Positions 15,226 to 23,503 of a DNA stretch of 41,769 bases are shown here, in pieces. Within the stretch, counting starts at the first letter, position 1, and every line of letters begins with the position of its first letter. Source of the DNA: Streptomyces sp. ISL-36 (lineage in GTDB: Bacteria > Actinomycetota > Actinomycetes > Streptomycetales > Streptomycetaceae); the NCBI RefSeq assembly GCF_018614205.1, contig NZ_JAGGOS010000037.1, positions 1-41,769 of the forward strand, written 5' to 3'. The notes under the pieces are model-generated. The model searched no databases and was not told the DNA's origin. It saw only the letters and a list, made by a program, of their open reading frames with translations. Both the position numbers and the translations under genes were made by a program.

Positions 15226-15262
15226 GGACGGCCTCACCAACCCCCTTCTGGTGAGGCCGTCC
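15226..15262. terminator. Hairpin terminator after the sigma factor gene
   Basis: A perfect 14-bp stem (15226-15239 with 15249-15262) closes a 9-nt loop, 35 bp after the sigma factor stop. It separates the sigma gene from the second RsbW-like gene, so the latter may have its own promoter or depend on read-through. Confidence 0.8.
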
Positions 15263-15306
15263 GCCTGGATCGGGTCGACGGGTGAGGACGGCGAACGGGG
15301 CGCGAG

Positions 15307-15735
15307 GTGACCGAGACGAGTACGACCCGCTGCCAGGCGGGAGATGTCCTGGCCGCTGCCGTGGAGTTCGGCAGCGCCGAGGGTGCGATCGCAGCGGCCC
15401 GCGATTTCACCGTGGAATTCCTGGCGCGGTCCGCGACCTCCTCACGGCCCTGCCCGCCGGGCGCCGCCGACGCCGCACGCCTGGTGGTCAGCGAACTCGT
15501 CACGAACGTCGTGAAGTACGCCCCCGGCCCCTGTCGCCTGGAGCTCGCCCTGCACGCGGACACTCTGGAGATCCGCGTCCACGACTCGCACCCGGTCATG
15601 CCCGTGGCACGCCCCCGCGACCCGGGCAGGCTCGGGCAGCACGGCATGGAGATCGTGCTGGCGGTCTGCACCGGTGTCGAGGTCGAGGCGACGTCGCACG
15701 GCAAACGGGTCCGGGCGCGAGTCCCCCTGTTCTGA
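15307..15735 (+). CDS. RsbW-like ATP-binding protein (anti-sigma factor kinase), copy 2
   Basis: This is a 142-residue GHKL-fold protein starting at GTG 15307. The N box is VVSELVTNVVKYAPGPC, the lid region is GRLGQHGMEIVLAV, and the C-terminus is GKRVRARVPLF. It is a close paralogue of the gene at 13798: the two share the layout and many residues (for example AIAAARDFT versus MIAAARDFT). A second RsbW-like protein next to one sigma factor suggests either redundancy, or that one copy serves this sigma factor and the other a sigma factor encoded elsewhere. A terminator separates it from the sigma gene. Confidence 0.87.
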   Translation: MTETSTTRCQAGDVLAAAVEFGSAEGAIAAARDFTVEFLARSATSSRPCPPGAADAARLVVSELVTNVVKYAPGPCRLELALHADTLEIRVHDSHPVMPVARPRDPGRLGQHGMEIVLAVCTGVEVEATSHGKRVRARVPLF

Positions 15736-15762
15736 CCGGGCGGGCGGCGGTCACCGCGCCGC

Positions 15763-15781
15763 ACGCTCGTCGCACGAGCGT
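15763..15781. terminator. Weak hairpin after the second RsbW-like gene
   Basis: ACGCTCGT and ACGAGCGT form an 8-bp stem with a 3-nt loop, 27 bp after the stop. It may end transcription, but the stem is short and this is a low-confidence call. Confidence 0.35.
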
Positions 15782-15955
15782 TCGCGCCGTCGTCACGCAG
15801 CATGAACCGGCGTCCCTGACGCTAACCCCCGTACGGCTGAGGCGTTGGCGATGCGTGACACCGCAGCAGTGACGGTTCTGCGCAAGGGGCTGCCGACTCC
15901 CCGAGCCGCGGGTCACCCCTCGTTCACGCCCGGTAGAGTGCGGAGAGTAACGGAA

Positions 15956-18016
15956 GTGTGGTCACGTGTCGGCGGCTCCAAGGTCCCACCCCCCTACGGC
16001 TACAGCGGCTCGGCCCCCGGCGTCCTGGTCGGCAGGGAGAGGGAGTCGGCCGAACTCGAGCGGCTTCTGGCCGGTCACCGGCTGGTGACGGTGACCGGCG
16101 GGGTCGGTGTGGGGAAAAGTCGTCTCGCCGTCGCCGCGGCGGCCGCGAGGGAGGACGGGCCGTGCGGGCGCGTCGTCCAGGTGCTGCGGCCGGGCAGCGG
16201 GCCCGGAGGCGCACCGGCCCCCGGCGAGCTGAGCGCCGCGGTCGCCGAGGCGCTGACGGACCCGCCGTCCGAGCACGCCCACGGCGTCGGCACCTCTTCC
16301 GTCCCGCGGTCGGCGGCCGCGCGGACGCTTCTGGTCCTCGACGACGTCGATCCTGTCCACGCCGAGTGCCTCGGGCTCGTGCAGCGCCTGCTGATGGCCG
16401 AGCCGGGGCTGCGCGTCCTGGTGACGTGCCGACGGGCTCTGGGGCTCGGTGAGGAGCGTGTACTGCGGCTGGCGCCGCTCCGTACGGCGGCCGGCGGCGG
16501 GGCCGGCCACGGGCCGGCGGTGGAACTGTTCCTGGACCGAGCGCGCGCCGCCGTCGAGGGGTTCGCCGCGGAAGGTCCCGATCTGCGAGCGGTCGCGGAG
16601 ATCTGCCGTTCCCTGGAAGGCTCCCCCCTCGCCATCGAGATGGCCGCGGAGCAGGTGGCCCGACGGCAGCTGGACGACCTGGCGGAACAGCTGACACGAC
16701 ATCAGGGCTGGCTCACCGGCGGGCGGTCGGGCCTACGCCGTCACCGGTCCCTGCGGGCCGCCATCGGTTCCGACTATGTGCTGTGCGAACGGGCGGTGCG
16801 GGTCGTCTGGGGCCGGGCCAGCGTCTTCGCCGGATCCTTCGCCGAGTCGGCGGCGGTGTTCCTCTGCGCCGGGGGAACGGTCGAGCCCTCTCATGTCCCC
16901 TCCTGTCTGGCGCAGCTCGCGGCGATGGGGGTGCTGGAGACGGTCGGTGACGGCGGCGGACCTCGTCGGCCCCGGTACCGGATGTCGCGGGCCGCCCGGG
17001 AGTTCGGCGCCGAGCGGCTGAGGGAGGCGGGCGAGTTCGAGGTCGCCGCCGAGCGGCGCCTGATCCACTGCGCCGACGTGGCGGCGGTCGCGGAGAGCCT
17101 TTGGAACAGCGGCTGTCAGTCGCAGGCCGTACAGACACTGCTGGAGGAACACGAAGATCTCACGGCGATGCTGCGGTACGCGGTCGGGCGGCCGGACCAC
17201 GTGGAGGTGGCTCTGGAGACGGTCGTCAGCCTGTGGTTCTGGTGGGCGGTGTACCACCGGTCCGAAGAAGGGCGGGTGTACCTCATGAGGCTGCTGCCGC
17301 TCTGCCCGCCCGACAGCCCGTCGGCCGTACGCGCCCTGTGGCTGGCGGCCTGGCTGACGGCTCGTGCCGACCCCCAGGCGGCGCGCTCCCTGCTGCGGCG
17401 GGCCTGGCCCGCCGCCGTTCTCGCCGGCGACGACGCCACGGTCGGCCGCGTCGCTCATGTCGAGGGGATCCTGGCCCTGCGCGAGCAGGATCTCCAGGCG
17501 GCGGCCGAGCACTTCCGGCAGGCCGCGGACACCACCCCGGTATGGGCGCCCGGCGGTCCCTCGCCGGCGATCAGTCTGGCCGCTCTCGCGGTGATCCAGG
17601 CGGGGTTCGCCCCGGCCGCCGCCCGGCGCAGTGCACGGCGTGCGCTGACGCAGCCGGGTGTCAGGGAGGACGCCTGGGCGACGTCGGTCGCCCGCTACGC
17701 CCGGGCGTTCGTCGATCACCGGCTCGGCTCCAACGGCCGGGCCTGGCGCCGGGCCCACCGAACGGTGGCCTCCCTGGACCCCGGTCTGCCCGCACCGCAC
17801 GGGGCCGCGCTCCTCCACGAGTTGATGGCCGACATCGAGGCCGGGGCCCGGGGCGGGCCGCGACTGCCGTCCGTGGCTCCCGGGGGCACGGACGAGCCCC
17901 TTTCCGCGCCGGCCGAACCCGAGGCCGGACGCGACGCCGGAGAGACCGAACGCGATGCCGAACGCGATGCCGACGGAGGGGCCGGAAGAGGGGCCCAGAG
18001 GGAGAGGGCACGCTGA
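15956..18016 (+). CDS. NB-ARC/STAND-type ATPase with TPR-like region and no DNA-binding domain
   Basis: This protein of about 686 residues is from the AfsR/LuxR ATPase group. GTG at 15956 is chosen for GGAG 10 nt upstream; an in-frame ATG at 15845 would add 37 residues. The domain begins with LVGRERESAELERLL, then Walker A GGVGVGKSR (about 46-54), Walker B TLLVLDDVD (about 122-130), and the GSPLAIEMAAEQV motif. After about residue 260 come a winged-helix-like segment and helical TPR-type repeats. No LuxR helix-turn-helix, SARP domain or other output is present at either end. The last 40 residues are a run of Arg/Asp/Ala/Gly repeats (ERDAERDADGGAGRGAQRER) that looks like low-complexity tail. 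It converges on a broken member of the same family. Its target is unknown. Confidence 0.75.
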   Translation: MWSRVGGSKVPPPYGYSGSAPGVLVGRERESAELERLLAGHRLVTVTGGVGVGKSRLAVAAAAAREDGPCGRVVQVLRPGSGPGGAPAPGELSAAVAEALTDPPSEHAHGVGTSSVPRSAAARTLLVLDDVDPVHAECLGLVQRLLMAEPGLRVLVTCRRALGLGEERVLRLAPLRTAAGGGAGHGPAVELFLDRARAAVEGFAAEGPDLRAVAEICRSLEGSPLAIEMAAEQVARRQLDDLAEQLTRHQGWLTGGRSGLRRHRSLRAAIGSDYVLCERAVRVVWGRASVFAGSFAESAAVFLCAGGTVEPSHVPSCLAQLAAMGVLETVGDGGGPRRPRYRMSRAAREFGAERLREAGEFEVAAERRLIHCADVAAVAESLWNSGCQSQAVQTLLEEHEDLTAMLRYAVGRPDHVEVALETVVSLWFWWAVYHRSEEGRVYLMRLLPLCPPDSPSAVRALWLAAWLTARADPQAARSLLRRAWPAAVLAGDDATVGRVAHVEGILALREQDLQAAAEHFRQAADTTPVWAPGGPSPAISLAALAVIQAGFAPAAARRSARRALTQPGVREDAWATSVARYARAFVDHRLGSNGRAWRRAHRTVASLDPGLPAPHGAALLHELMADIEAGARGGPRLPSVAPGGTDEPLSAPAEPEAGRDAGETERDAERDADGGAGRGAQRERAR

Positions 18017-18175
18017 CCCACGGCCGGACCAGCGGGGTCGGGCGCCGAAGACGGGGCCCGACAGGGCCGGCGGGGGCGCGACGGTGGGAAGGGCGGCAGG
18101 CACGCGCCCCGGCGTCGCCGGTGATGACGGTGGTCACCGACGGACGGCCCTGGAGGACGGGTGTCACTGCCGAGC

Positions 18176-18223
18176 GGGGAGAGGTGCGGCTGCCTCGCCG
18201 ACGAGGCAGCCGCACCTCTCCCC
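18176..18223. terminator. Perfect 22-bp hairpin terminator
   Basis: Arms 18176-18197 and 18202-18223 are fully complementary around a CCGA loop. It lies in the convergent gap between the NB-ARC gene (stop 18016) and the LuxR-type pseudogene (stop 18467). It is one of the two strongest hairpins in the window. Confidence 0.88.
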
Positions 18224-18397
18224 GCGCCACCGGTGAGGGAAGCGGGACGCATGCCCGATGGTCGGCGAGGGGGGCCTTCCATGCGGGCACCCTGGCGCCC
18301 TGCCGCCCGGGGTGGCACCGGCAGTCTCCAGGGTGTGGCCGCACCTCGGCATCCGTAGGCGGCATGGATCCGTATACGGAGACGGGGAGACGGAGGC

Positions 18398-18421
18398 GCC
18401 GGCATACGTACGTACGCCGGC
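18398..18421. repeat. Imperfect 24-bp palindrome with a TACGTACGTA core
   Basis: GCCGGC flanks a TACGTACGTA-like core with one mismatched pair, and overlaps the left arm of the adjacent terminator. TCCGTATACGGA, a perfect 12-bp palindrome, lies at 18369-18380. These may be alternative pairings of the same terminator region. Confidence 0.4.
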
Positions 18422-18446
18422 CGACGGCGGACCGGGCCGGCGTACG
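18411..18446. terminator. Hairpin terminator for the LuxR-type gene
   Basis: CGTACGCCGGCC (18411-18422) pairs perfectly with GGCCGGCGTACG (18435-18446), with a 12-nt loop, 20 bp beyond the stop at 18467 on the minus strand. Confidence 0.75.
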
Positions 18447-18466
18447 CGGGCAAGCCGGCCGATCCC

Positions 18467-20748
18467 CTAAGGCTCCGACACGCGGGAGATCTCCGCGCGG
18501 GAGGTGATGCCGAGTTTGGCGAGGATGTGCTCGACGTGGGTGTCCGCGGTCCGCTTGGAGATCACGAGCCGCTCGGCGACCTCCCGGTTGGACAGCCCTC
18601 GCGCCACCAGGGCTGCCACCTCCCGCTCCCTGGGCGTCAGGGCGTCGGCCGTGTGCGCGGTCGCCGCGTCCCCGGGACGGACCCGTCCGGCACATCGGCG
18701 TCGGCCCGTACCGCCGCCAGGATGTCGTCCCCCGACAGCCGCGCCCCCACGCCGTGCCAGCGCTCGAACTCGGCGTCCCCGAGGGAGTCCCGTACCGCCT
18801 TGCGTACCGACTCCTGTTCCTGGAGCAGCGAGGGCAGCATCGCCACGGGATCGCCGGCGAGCCGCCGGGCACTCTCCGCGTAGCCCAGCAACCAGGCGGC
18901 CTGCACGGGGCGTTCGCGCCTGCGGCATGCCAGGACAGCCCCAGGCAGCACAGAGCGGCGACGAGTACGTCGCCGATCTCGCTGACGACCTCCAGGGCCT
19001 GGCGCAACGGCGCCGCGCTCTCCTCATGGCGGCCGGCCAGCCACAGAATCGTGCCCTGCACCATCAACGTGGAGGAGTAGAGCTGGCGTTCACCGGTCTC
19101 CGCCAGTGGGCGAGGCCCGCGTCGCACATCTCGAGCGCTCCGTCCATGTCCCCGAGGACGGCGCGCAGCAGCGCACCCTCGTAATGGACCACCGCCGTCC
19201 CCAGCGGATCGCCCGCCGCGACGATCCGCCGACGCCCTCGTTCGACCGCCGCCAGGCCCTCCGCGGCCTCGCCGGAGAGCGCCCGCATCGCCCCGAGATA
19301 CGGCTCGGTGAACAGGGCGACACGCTCCTCGCCGCACCGCAGCGCCACGTCCCGGGCCTCCAGGAAGCGGTCCGGCGCCACGGCGAGGTCCCCCGACCAA
19401 ACGCCGAATATGCCGGTCATCAACAGCCCCCAGGCCCGCTCCGGGCAGTCCCCGGGCACCAGCTCCAGCCCTTTGTCGATCCAGTACCGGCCCTCCGACA
19501 GCGTTCCCGCGGCCCGCCAGTACGGTCCGAGCTGAGTGGCCATCCACAGCCCTTCCGGCGCTCGGTCCCCGGTGGTGAAGGCGTACTTCAGAGCGGCTCT
19601 GATGTCGGCGATCCGAGCGGCGACCGTCTGGTGCAGGCCCGCCTGGGCCGGGGAGACCAGCTGGTCCCAGAACCGGATCGCCAGCGCCTGGAAGTGCGCG
19701 AAGTGACGGTGGTGCACGGCGGTCCTGTCCGCCGCGGTGGCGAAGCGATCGGCACCGTACTCGCGGATGGTGTCGAGCATCCGGTAGCGCGCGCTGTGCT
19801 CGGCCACACGCTGCACCACGGACTTGTCCACGAGTCCGAACAGCGCCTCCAGCGCGTCCTCCTCGGTGAGACGTCCGCCGCTGCACACCTGCTGTACGGC
19901 CGACAGGCCGAACGGGCCGGTGAAGACGGACAGCCGCGCCCAGAGCAGCCGCTCCGCCGGTGTGCACAGCTCGTGCGACCAGCCGATGGCCGTATGGAGC
20001 GTCTGATGGCGGGGCAGGACGCCCCGCCGCCCACCGGTGAGCACGTCGAAGCGGTGGTCGAGCCGCGCCACGAGCTCCGCGAGCGGTACGGCCCGCAGGC
20101 GCATGGTGGCGAGCTCCAGGGCGAGCGGTATGCCGTCGAGGCGGGCGACGAGCGCCTGGGCCTGCGTCCGGTGGGTCTCCGTCATCGTCCAGCCGGGCAC
20201 CACACCGGCGGCCCGCTGCGCGAACAGCTCCAGGGCGTCGTCCGGTCCGAGTGGCGGGATCGCGATGGTGTGCTCGCCCGGTACGTCCAGGGGCTGCCTG
20301 CTGGTCGCGAGCACGCAGACGCCGGACGCCTCGCGCAGCAGTACCTCGCAGAGCATCGCGCAGGCGTCCACCAGGTGCTCGCAGGTGTCGAGCACGATGA
20401 GCAGCCGCCGTCCCTGCAGGTGGGCGACGATCGCGTCCAGCGGCGCCATTCCGGACTGCTCCGGCAGCTCCAGTACGGCGGCGAGGGTCGCCGGGACCAG
20501 CTCCGCGTCGGTCAGCGCCGACAGTTCGGCGACCCGCACCCCCTCGGGGAATCGATTCTTCTGCGCAGCCGCGGCACGCAACGCCGTCCGGCTCTGCCCA
20601 CACCACCGGGCCCCACCAGGGTGACCAACCGACCCTCGGCGAACAGCTCCTGGATGAGGGCGAGTTCCTTGCCCCGGCCGACGAAGCTGGTCAACTCGAC
20701 CGGCAGTCGCCCTCCACGCCGCTGTCCGAACCCGAAACCGAACCCCAT
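18467..20748 (-). pseudogene. LuxR-family ATPase regulator broken by four -1 frameshifts
   Basis: Read leftward from ATG 20748, the parts add up to a full LuxR-type ATPase regulator split over several frames. The N-terminus is MGFGFGFGQRRGGRLPVELTSFVGRGKEL. The frame breaks at about 20595, inside the Walker A motif, where GGCAAGAGC is expected but one A is missing (GPGGVG then SRTAL in the next frame). The main frame then carries the Walker B region (LLIVLDTCEH), GIPLALELA and TPR-like repeats to about 19101. There one G is missing after HWR. More single-G losses occur near 18919 and 18670. The last frame ends with an intact LuxR helix-turn-helix (LTPREREVAALVARGLSNRE). The span is 2282 bp; adding four bases gives 2286, exactly 762 codons. 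It is either a recent pseudogene or a cluster of sequencing errors. Confidence 0.8.
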
Positions 20749-21064
20749 GGCACCCCCGTGACCATCTGCTCTCGCTCATACGTACTCGTGCCCCCGTTCA
20801 ACGACGGCGCCCCTCAACCGTTACACCAGCGGCAGATCGGGCGGCGGAGGCAGCACCAGCACGGTGCGCTACCCGCGGGAAGGGCGCCCGGAACACGGTG
20901 GCCGCACTGAAGCCGACCCGCGCGGCCCGGCCGGAGGAAGCCCCCGGCGAACCCATGCGGTCCCCGCACGAGCCGACCCCCAGAAGTGATCCGAGTCACG
21001 TCCTGTCACAGGGACCGACGACGCGGTGTCTTGAGGCCGAACACCCGGAAACGGAGGAGGCACC
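20749..21064. other. Divergent intergenic region
   Basis: This gap separates the leftward LuxR-type pseudogene from the rightward oxidoreductase. Its right end holds an ECF41-like promoter (21004-21030) and a strong AACGGAGGAGG ribosome site. In the left 250 bp I see no gene and no clear hairpin. Confidence 0.5.
21004..21030 (+). promoter_or_regulatory. Candidate ECF41 (SigJ-type) promoter
   Basis: TGTCACA (21004-21010), a 16-nt spacer, then TGTC (21027-21030). As I recall it, the ECF41 consensus is TGTCACA with a CGTC -10 element about 16 nt away, so the -35 is perfect and the -10 has three of four bases. The oxidoreductase ATG is 35 bp further on. No ECF41 sigma gene lies in the window. 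Confidence 0.5.
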
Positions 21065-22273
21065 ATGACCGAGAACACTGACGTGGTCGTGATCGGCGGC
21101 GGATACGCGGGCGTGATGGCCGCGAACCGGCTGACACAGCGCGCCGGCGTGACCGTGACGCTGATCAACCCGCGCCCGACCTTCGTCCACCGTGTCCGCC
21201 TGCACCAGTTGGTGGGCGGGTCCGACGACGCCGTCGTCGACTACCGGGACGTCCTGGCCGAGGGCGTTCGGCTGGTGGTCGACACCGTGACGCGGATCGA
21301 CGCGGACGGGCGCGGTGTGACGCTGGCGGCCGGCGGCACGGTCCGTTACGACTACCTGATCTACGCGGTGGGCAGCGGCAGCGCCGGTCCGAGCGTGCCC
21401 GGAGTGGCCGAGTTCGCCTACCCGATCGCCACCCTCGAGGATGCGCAGCGGCTTCGGCCAGTCCTCGACGCCGCGCCCCCGACGGCCCCCGTGACGGTGG
21501 TGGGAGCCGGTCCGACCGGCATCGAGACCGCCGCCGAGCTGGCGGAGGCCGGCCGCACGGTGACCTTGGTGTGCGGCGGGGTGCTCGGCCCGTACCTGCA
21601 CACCCGCGGCCGCCGCTCCGTCGCCAGGCGGCTGGCCGAGCTCGGTGTGACGGTCATCGACGGTTCCGACGCGAAGGTGACGGTGGTGACCCGCGATGCC
21701 GTGCGGCTCGGCGACGGCCGCGAGCTGCCGAGCGCCGTGACCGTCTGGACCGCGGGGTTCGGCGTGCCGGACCTGGCCGCGCGCAGCGGGCTGACCACCG
21801 ACGCCCTGGGCCGCCTGCTCACGGACGAGACGCTGACCAGCGTGGACGACGCGCGCATCGTCGCGGCCGGCGACTCGGCCGCACCGTCCGACCTGCCGCT
21901 GCGGATGAGCTGCCAGGCCGCGATGCCGCAGGGGGCGCGGGCCGCCGACACCGTGCTCAGCCGGATCGCGGGTGAGCAGCCGGAGAACCTCCACCAGTCG
22001 TTCTACGCCCAGTGCATCAGCCTGGGCCGACGCGCCGGTCTCTTCCAGCTCGCCAACAGGTCCGACGTCGCGGTGGGGTTCCACATCGGCGACGGACTGG
22101 GCGCCAGGTTCAAGGAGGTGGCCTGCAAGGCCATCCACAAGCACCTGGCCGACGAGGCGCACAAGCCCGGCTCATACAGCCTGCACCGCATGTCAGGAGG
22201 TGTCGCCAAGCGCCGGCAGCTGCTGCGGGCCAAGCGCGCCGAGGCACCGGCGGCCGCCGACCGGGCAGCCTGA
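21065..22273 (+). CDS. NADH dehydrogenase-like FAD-dependent oxidoreductase
   Basis: This is a 402-residue two-dinucleotide-binding flavoprotein of the NDH-2/pyridine nucleotide-disulfide oxidoreductase group. ATG at 21065 follows AACGGAGGAGG. The FAD Rossmann motif is VVVIGGGYAGVMAANRL at the N-terminus. The ATG-like motif YLIYAVGSG is near residue 105, the NAD(P) motif VTVVGAGPTGIETAAELAEAG is near 145, and the second FAD motif is RIVAAGDSA near 270. No CxxC disulfide pair or membrane anchor is seen, so a soluble or peripheral quinone or dye reductase is more likely than a disulfide reductase. In many Streptomyces this protein type is encoded near or controlled by an ECF41/SigJ sigma factor, consistent with the promoter upstream. 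Confidence 0.85.
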   Translation: MTENTDVVVIGGGYAGVMAANRLTQRAGVTVTLINPRPTFVHRVRLHQLVGGSDDAVVDYRDVLAEGVRLVVDTVTRIDADGRGVTLAAGGTVRYDYLIYAVGSGSAGPSVPGVAEFAYPIATLEDAQRLRPVLDAAPPTAPVTVVGAGPTGIETAAELAEAGRTVTLVCGGVLGPYLHTRGRRSVARRLAELGVTVIDGSDAKVTVVTRDAVRLGDGRELPSAVTVWTAGFGVPDLAARSGLTTDALGRLLTDETLTSVDDARIVAAGDSAAPSDLPLRMSCQAAMPQGARAADTVLSRIAGEQPENLHQSFYAQCISLGRRAGLFQLANRSDVAVGFHIGDGLGARFKEVACKAIHKHLADEAHKPGSYSLHRMSGGVAKRRQLLRAKRAEAPAAADRAA

Positions 22274-22299
22274 CCGGTGCCGTCAGGCGGGGGCGTGTC

Positions 22300-22701
22300 T
22301 CAGGAGCGGGCCTTACGGGTGCGGGAACGGTTCTCCTTGCGGATCGCTTCCAGCAGTTGCGACCTGCTCATGGTCGACCGGCCGCTGATCTCCAGACGCT
22401 GGGCCAGGTCGTACAGATGCTGCTTGGTGGCGTGCTCGTCCACTCCCTCACCGCTCGGGGCCGGCTGCTCCCTCGGGGTCGCCGCCCGCGCGTCGGAAGG
22501 ACCTTTGCGGCCGTGTTCCTTCCGCTCCCAGTGGTCGGCGACCTTCTCGTACTTGTGCTTGAGTGCGCTGAAGGCCACGCGATGCGCGCGCTCGCCCTCG
22601 CCGTACTGGTCCACCGCCGAGTCGTGTGCCTTGATCCAGGTGCGCTGCGCGTCCTTGGGCGAGCGCTCCAGCGTCGAAGGAAGCTCTTCGCGTCCTGGCA
22701 T
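22300..22701 (-). CDS. ChaB-domain protein with Rho N-terminal-like domain
   Basis: This is a 133-residue protein. ATG at 22701 follows an excellent GGAGGTG site. The first 65 residues match ChaB: MPGREELPSTLERSPKDAQRTWIKAHDSAVDQY, then the AFSALKHKYEKVADHWERK helix. After a Pro/Ala-rich linker, residues about 90-125 (HATKQHLYDLAQRLEISGRSTMSRSQLLEAIRKEN) form a small helix-extended-helix fold like the Rho termination factor N-terminal or SAP domain, which binds nucleic acid. The tail is basic (RSRTRKARS). ChaB was named as a cation-transport regulator in E. coli, but the actinobacterial fusion more likely acts as a DNA- or RNA-binding stress protein (inference). It converges on the oxidoreductase gene with only 26 bp between stops. 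Confidence 0.85.
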   Translation of the reverse strand: MPGREELPSTLERSPKDAQRTWIKAHDSAVDQYGEGERAHRVAFSALKHKYEKVADHWERKEHGRKGPSDARAATPREQPAPSGEGVDEHATKQHLYDLAQRLEISGRSTMSRSQLLEAIRKENRSRTRKARS

Positions 22702-22807
22702 GGTTGTTCACCTCCGATGGGACGCAGGGCGGGTTCCCCGGCCGCTGGGGACGAAACGCGGCAGGGTCGAGGGCGCGACTCGGGATCCGGGGGCCGGCCA
22801 CAGCAGT

Positions 22808-23503
22808 TCAGGACTCGGACTCCGATACGTCGCCGTGCGCCTGCGCCTGCGCCTGTGCCGGGCCAGGGCGTCGTAGTGTGGCGATCACCTCGTTGTCCGA
22901 GACCTGCGCGAACTCCTCGTACCACTCCCCGACGGACCGGAATGTGCTCGGCCGGTGCAGGCACACGAACTCGTCGGCCTCCTTCCCGATCGTCTCCGCG
23001 GCTTCCGGGGCACAGACCGGCACGGCGAGGACCAGGCGGGCGGGACGGCCGGAGCGCAGACGGCGCAGCGCCGCACGCGCGGTGACGCCGGTGGCGAGCC
23101 CGTCGTCCACCAGGATCACCGTCCGGCCCTCCACATCGGGCGCGGGCCGTCCACCGCGGTACAACTCCTCACGGCGGTGCAACTCGGCCCTCTCCCTGGC
23201 CACATCGGGGGCGAGATCCTCCTCGGTCAGGCCGAGCATCTGCAGGGCCTGCCTGTCGTAGACCGGGGGATCCTCGCCGGCGATGGCACCGATGCCGACC
23301 TCCGGGCTGCCGGGCACGCCGATCTTGCGGGCGACGAGCACGTCGAGCGGCACCTTGAGAGCGCGGGCGACCTCCGCGGCGACCGGCACCCCGCCGCGCG
23401 GCAGTGCTAGAACGACCGTGTGGGTGAGGTCGCCGTCCCCGGCCCATTCGAGGAGCCGGCGAGCGAGTTCCTCGCCGGCCTGACGATGGTCGTAGAAGCG
23501 CAT
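22808..23503 (-). CDS. Phosphoribosyltransferase-family protein
   Basis: This 231-residue protein has the type I phosphoribosyltransferase fold. ATG at 23503 overlaps the stop of the upstream hydrolase gene (TGATG), so translation is coupled. The PRPP-binding signature is VILVDDGLATGVT near residue 130, with the two acidic residues and the Gly/Thr loop. The N-terminal hood contains VVLALPRGGVPVAAEVA, typical of the uncharacterised family rather than of the purine or pyrimidine salvage enzymes. The C-terminal 20 residues are Gln/Ala-rich and acidic (QAQAQAHGDVSESES). In mycobacteria this domain occurs fused to a dienelactone-hydrolase-like domain in one protein (Rv0571c); here the same two parts are separate overlapping genes. 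The substrate is unknown. Confidence 0.87.
   Translation of the reverse strand: MRFYDHRQAGEELARRLLEWAGDGDLTHTVVLALPRGGVPVAAEVARALKVPLDVLVARKIGVPGSPEVGIGAIAGEDPPVYDRQALQMLGLTEEDLAPDVARERAELHRREELYRGGRPAPDVEGRTVILVDDGLATGVTARAALRRLRSGRPARLVLAVPVCAPEAAETIGKEADEFVCLHRPSTFRSVGEWYEEFAQVSDNEVIATLRRPGPAQAQAQAHGDVSESES

Noticed and set aside
2601..20606. Whole window as a prophage or integrative element
   Set aside because: No integrase, transposase, terminase or attachment-site repeat was found, and GC content and gene types look chromosomal.
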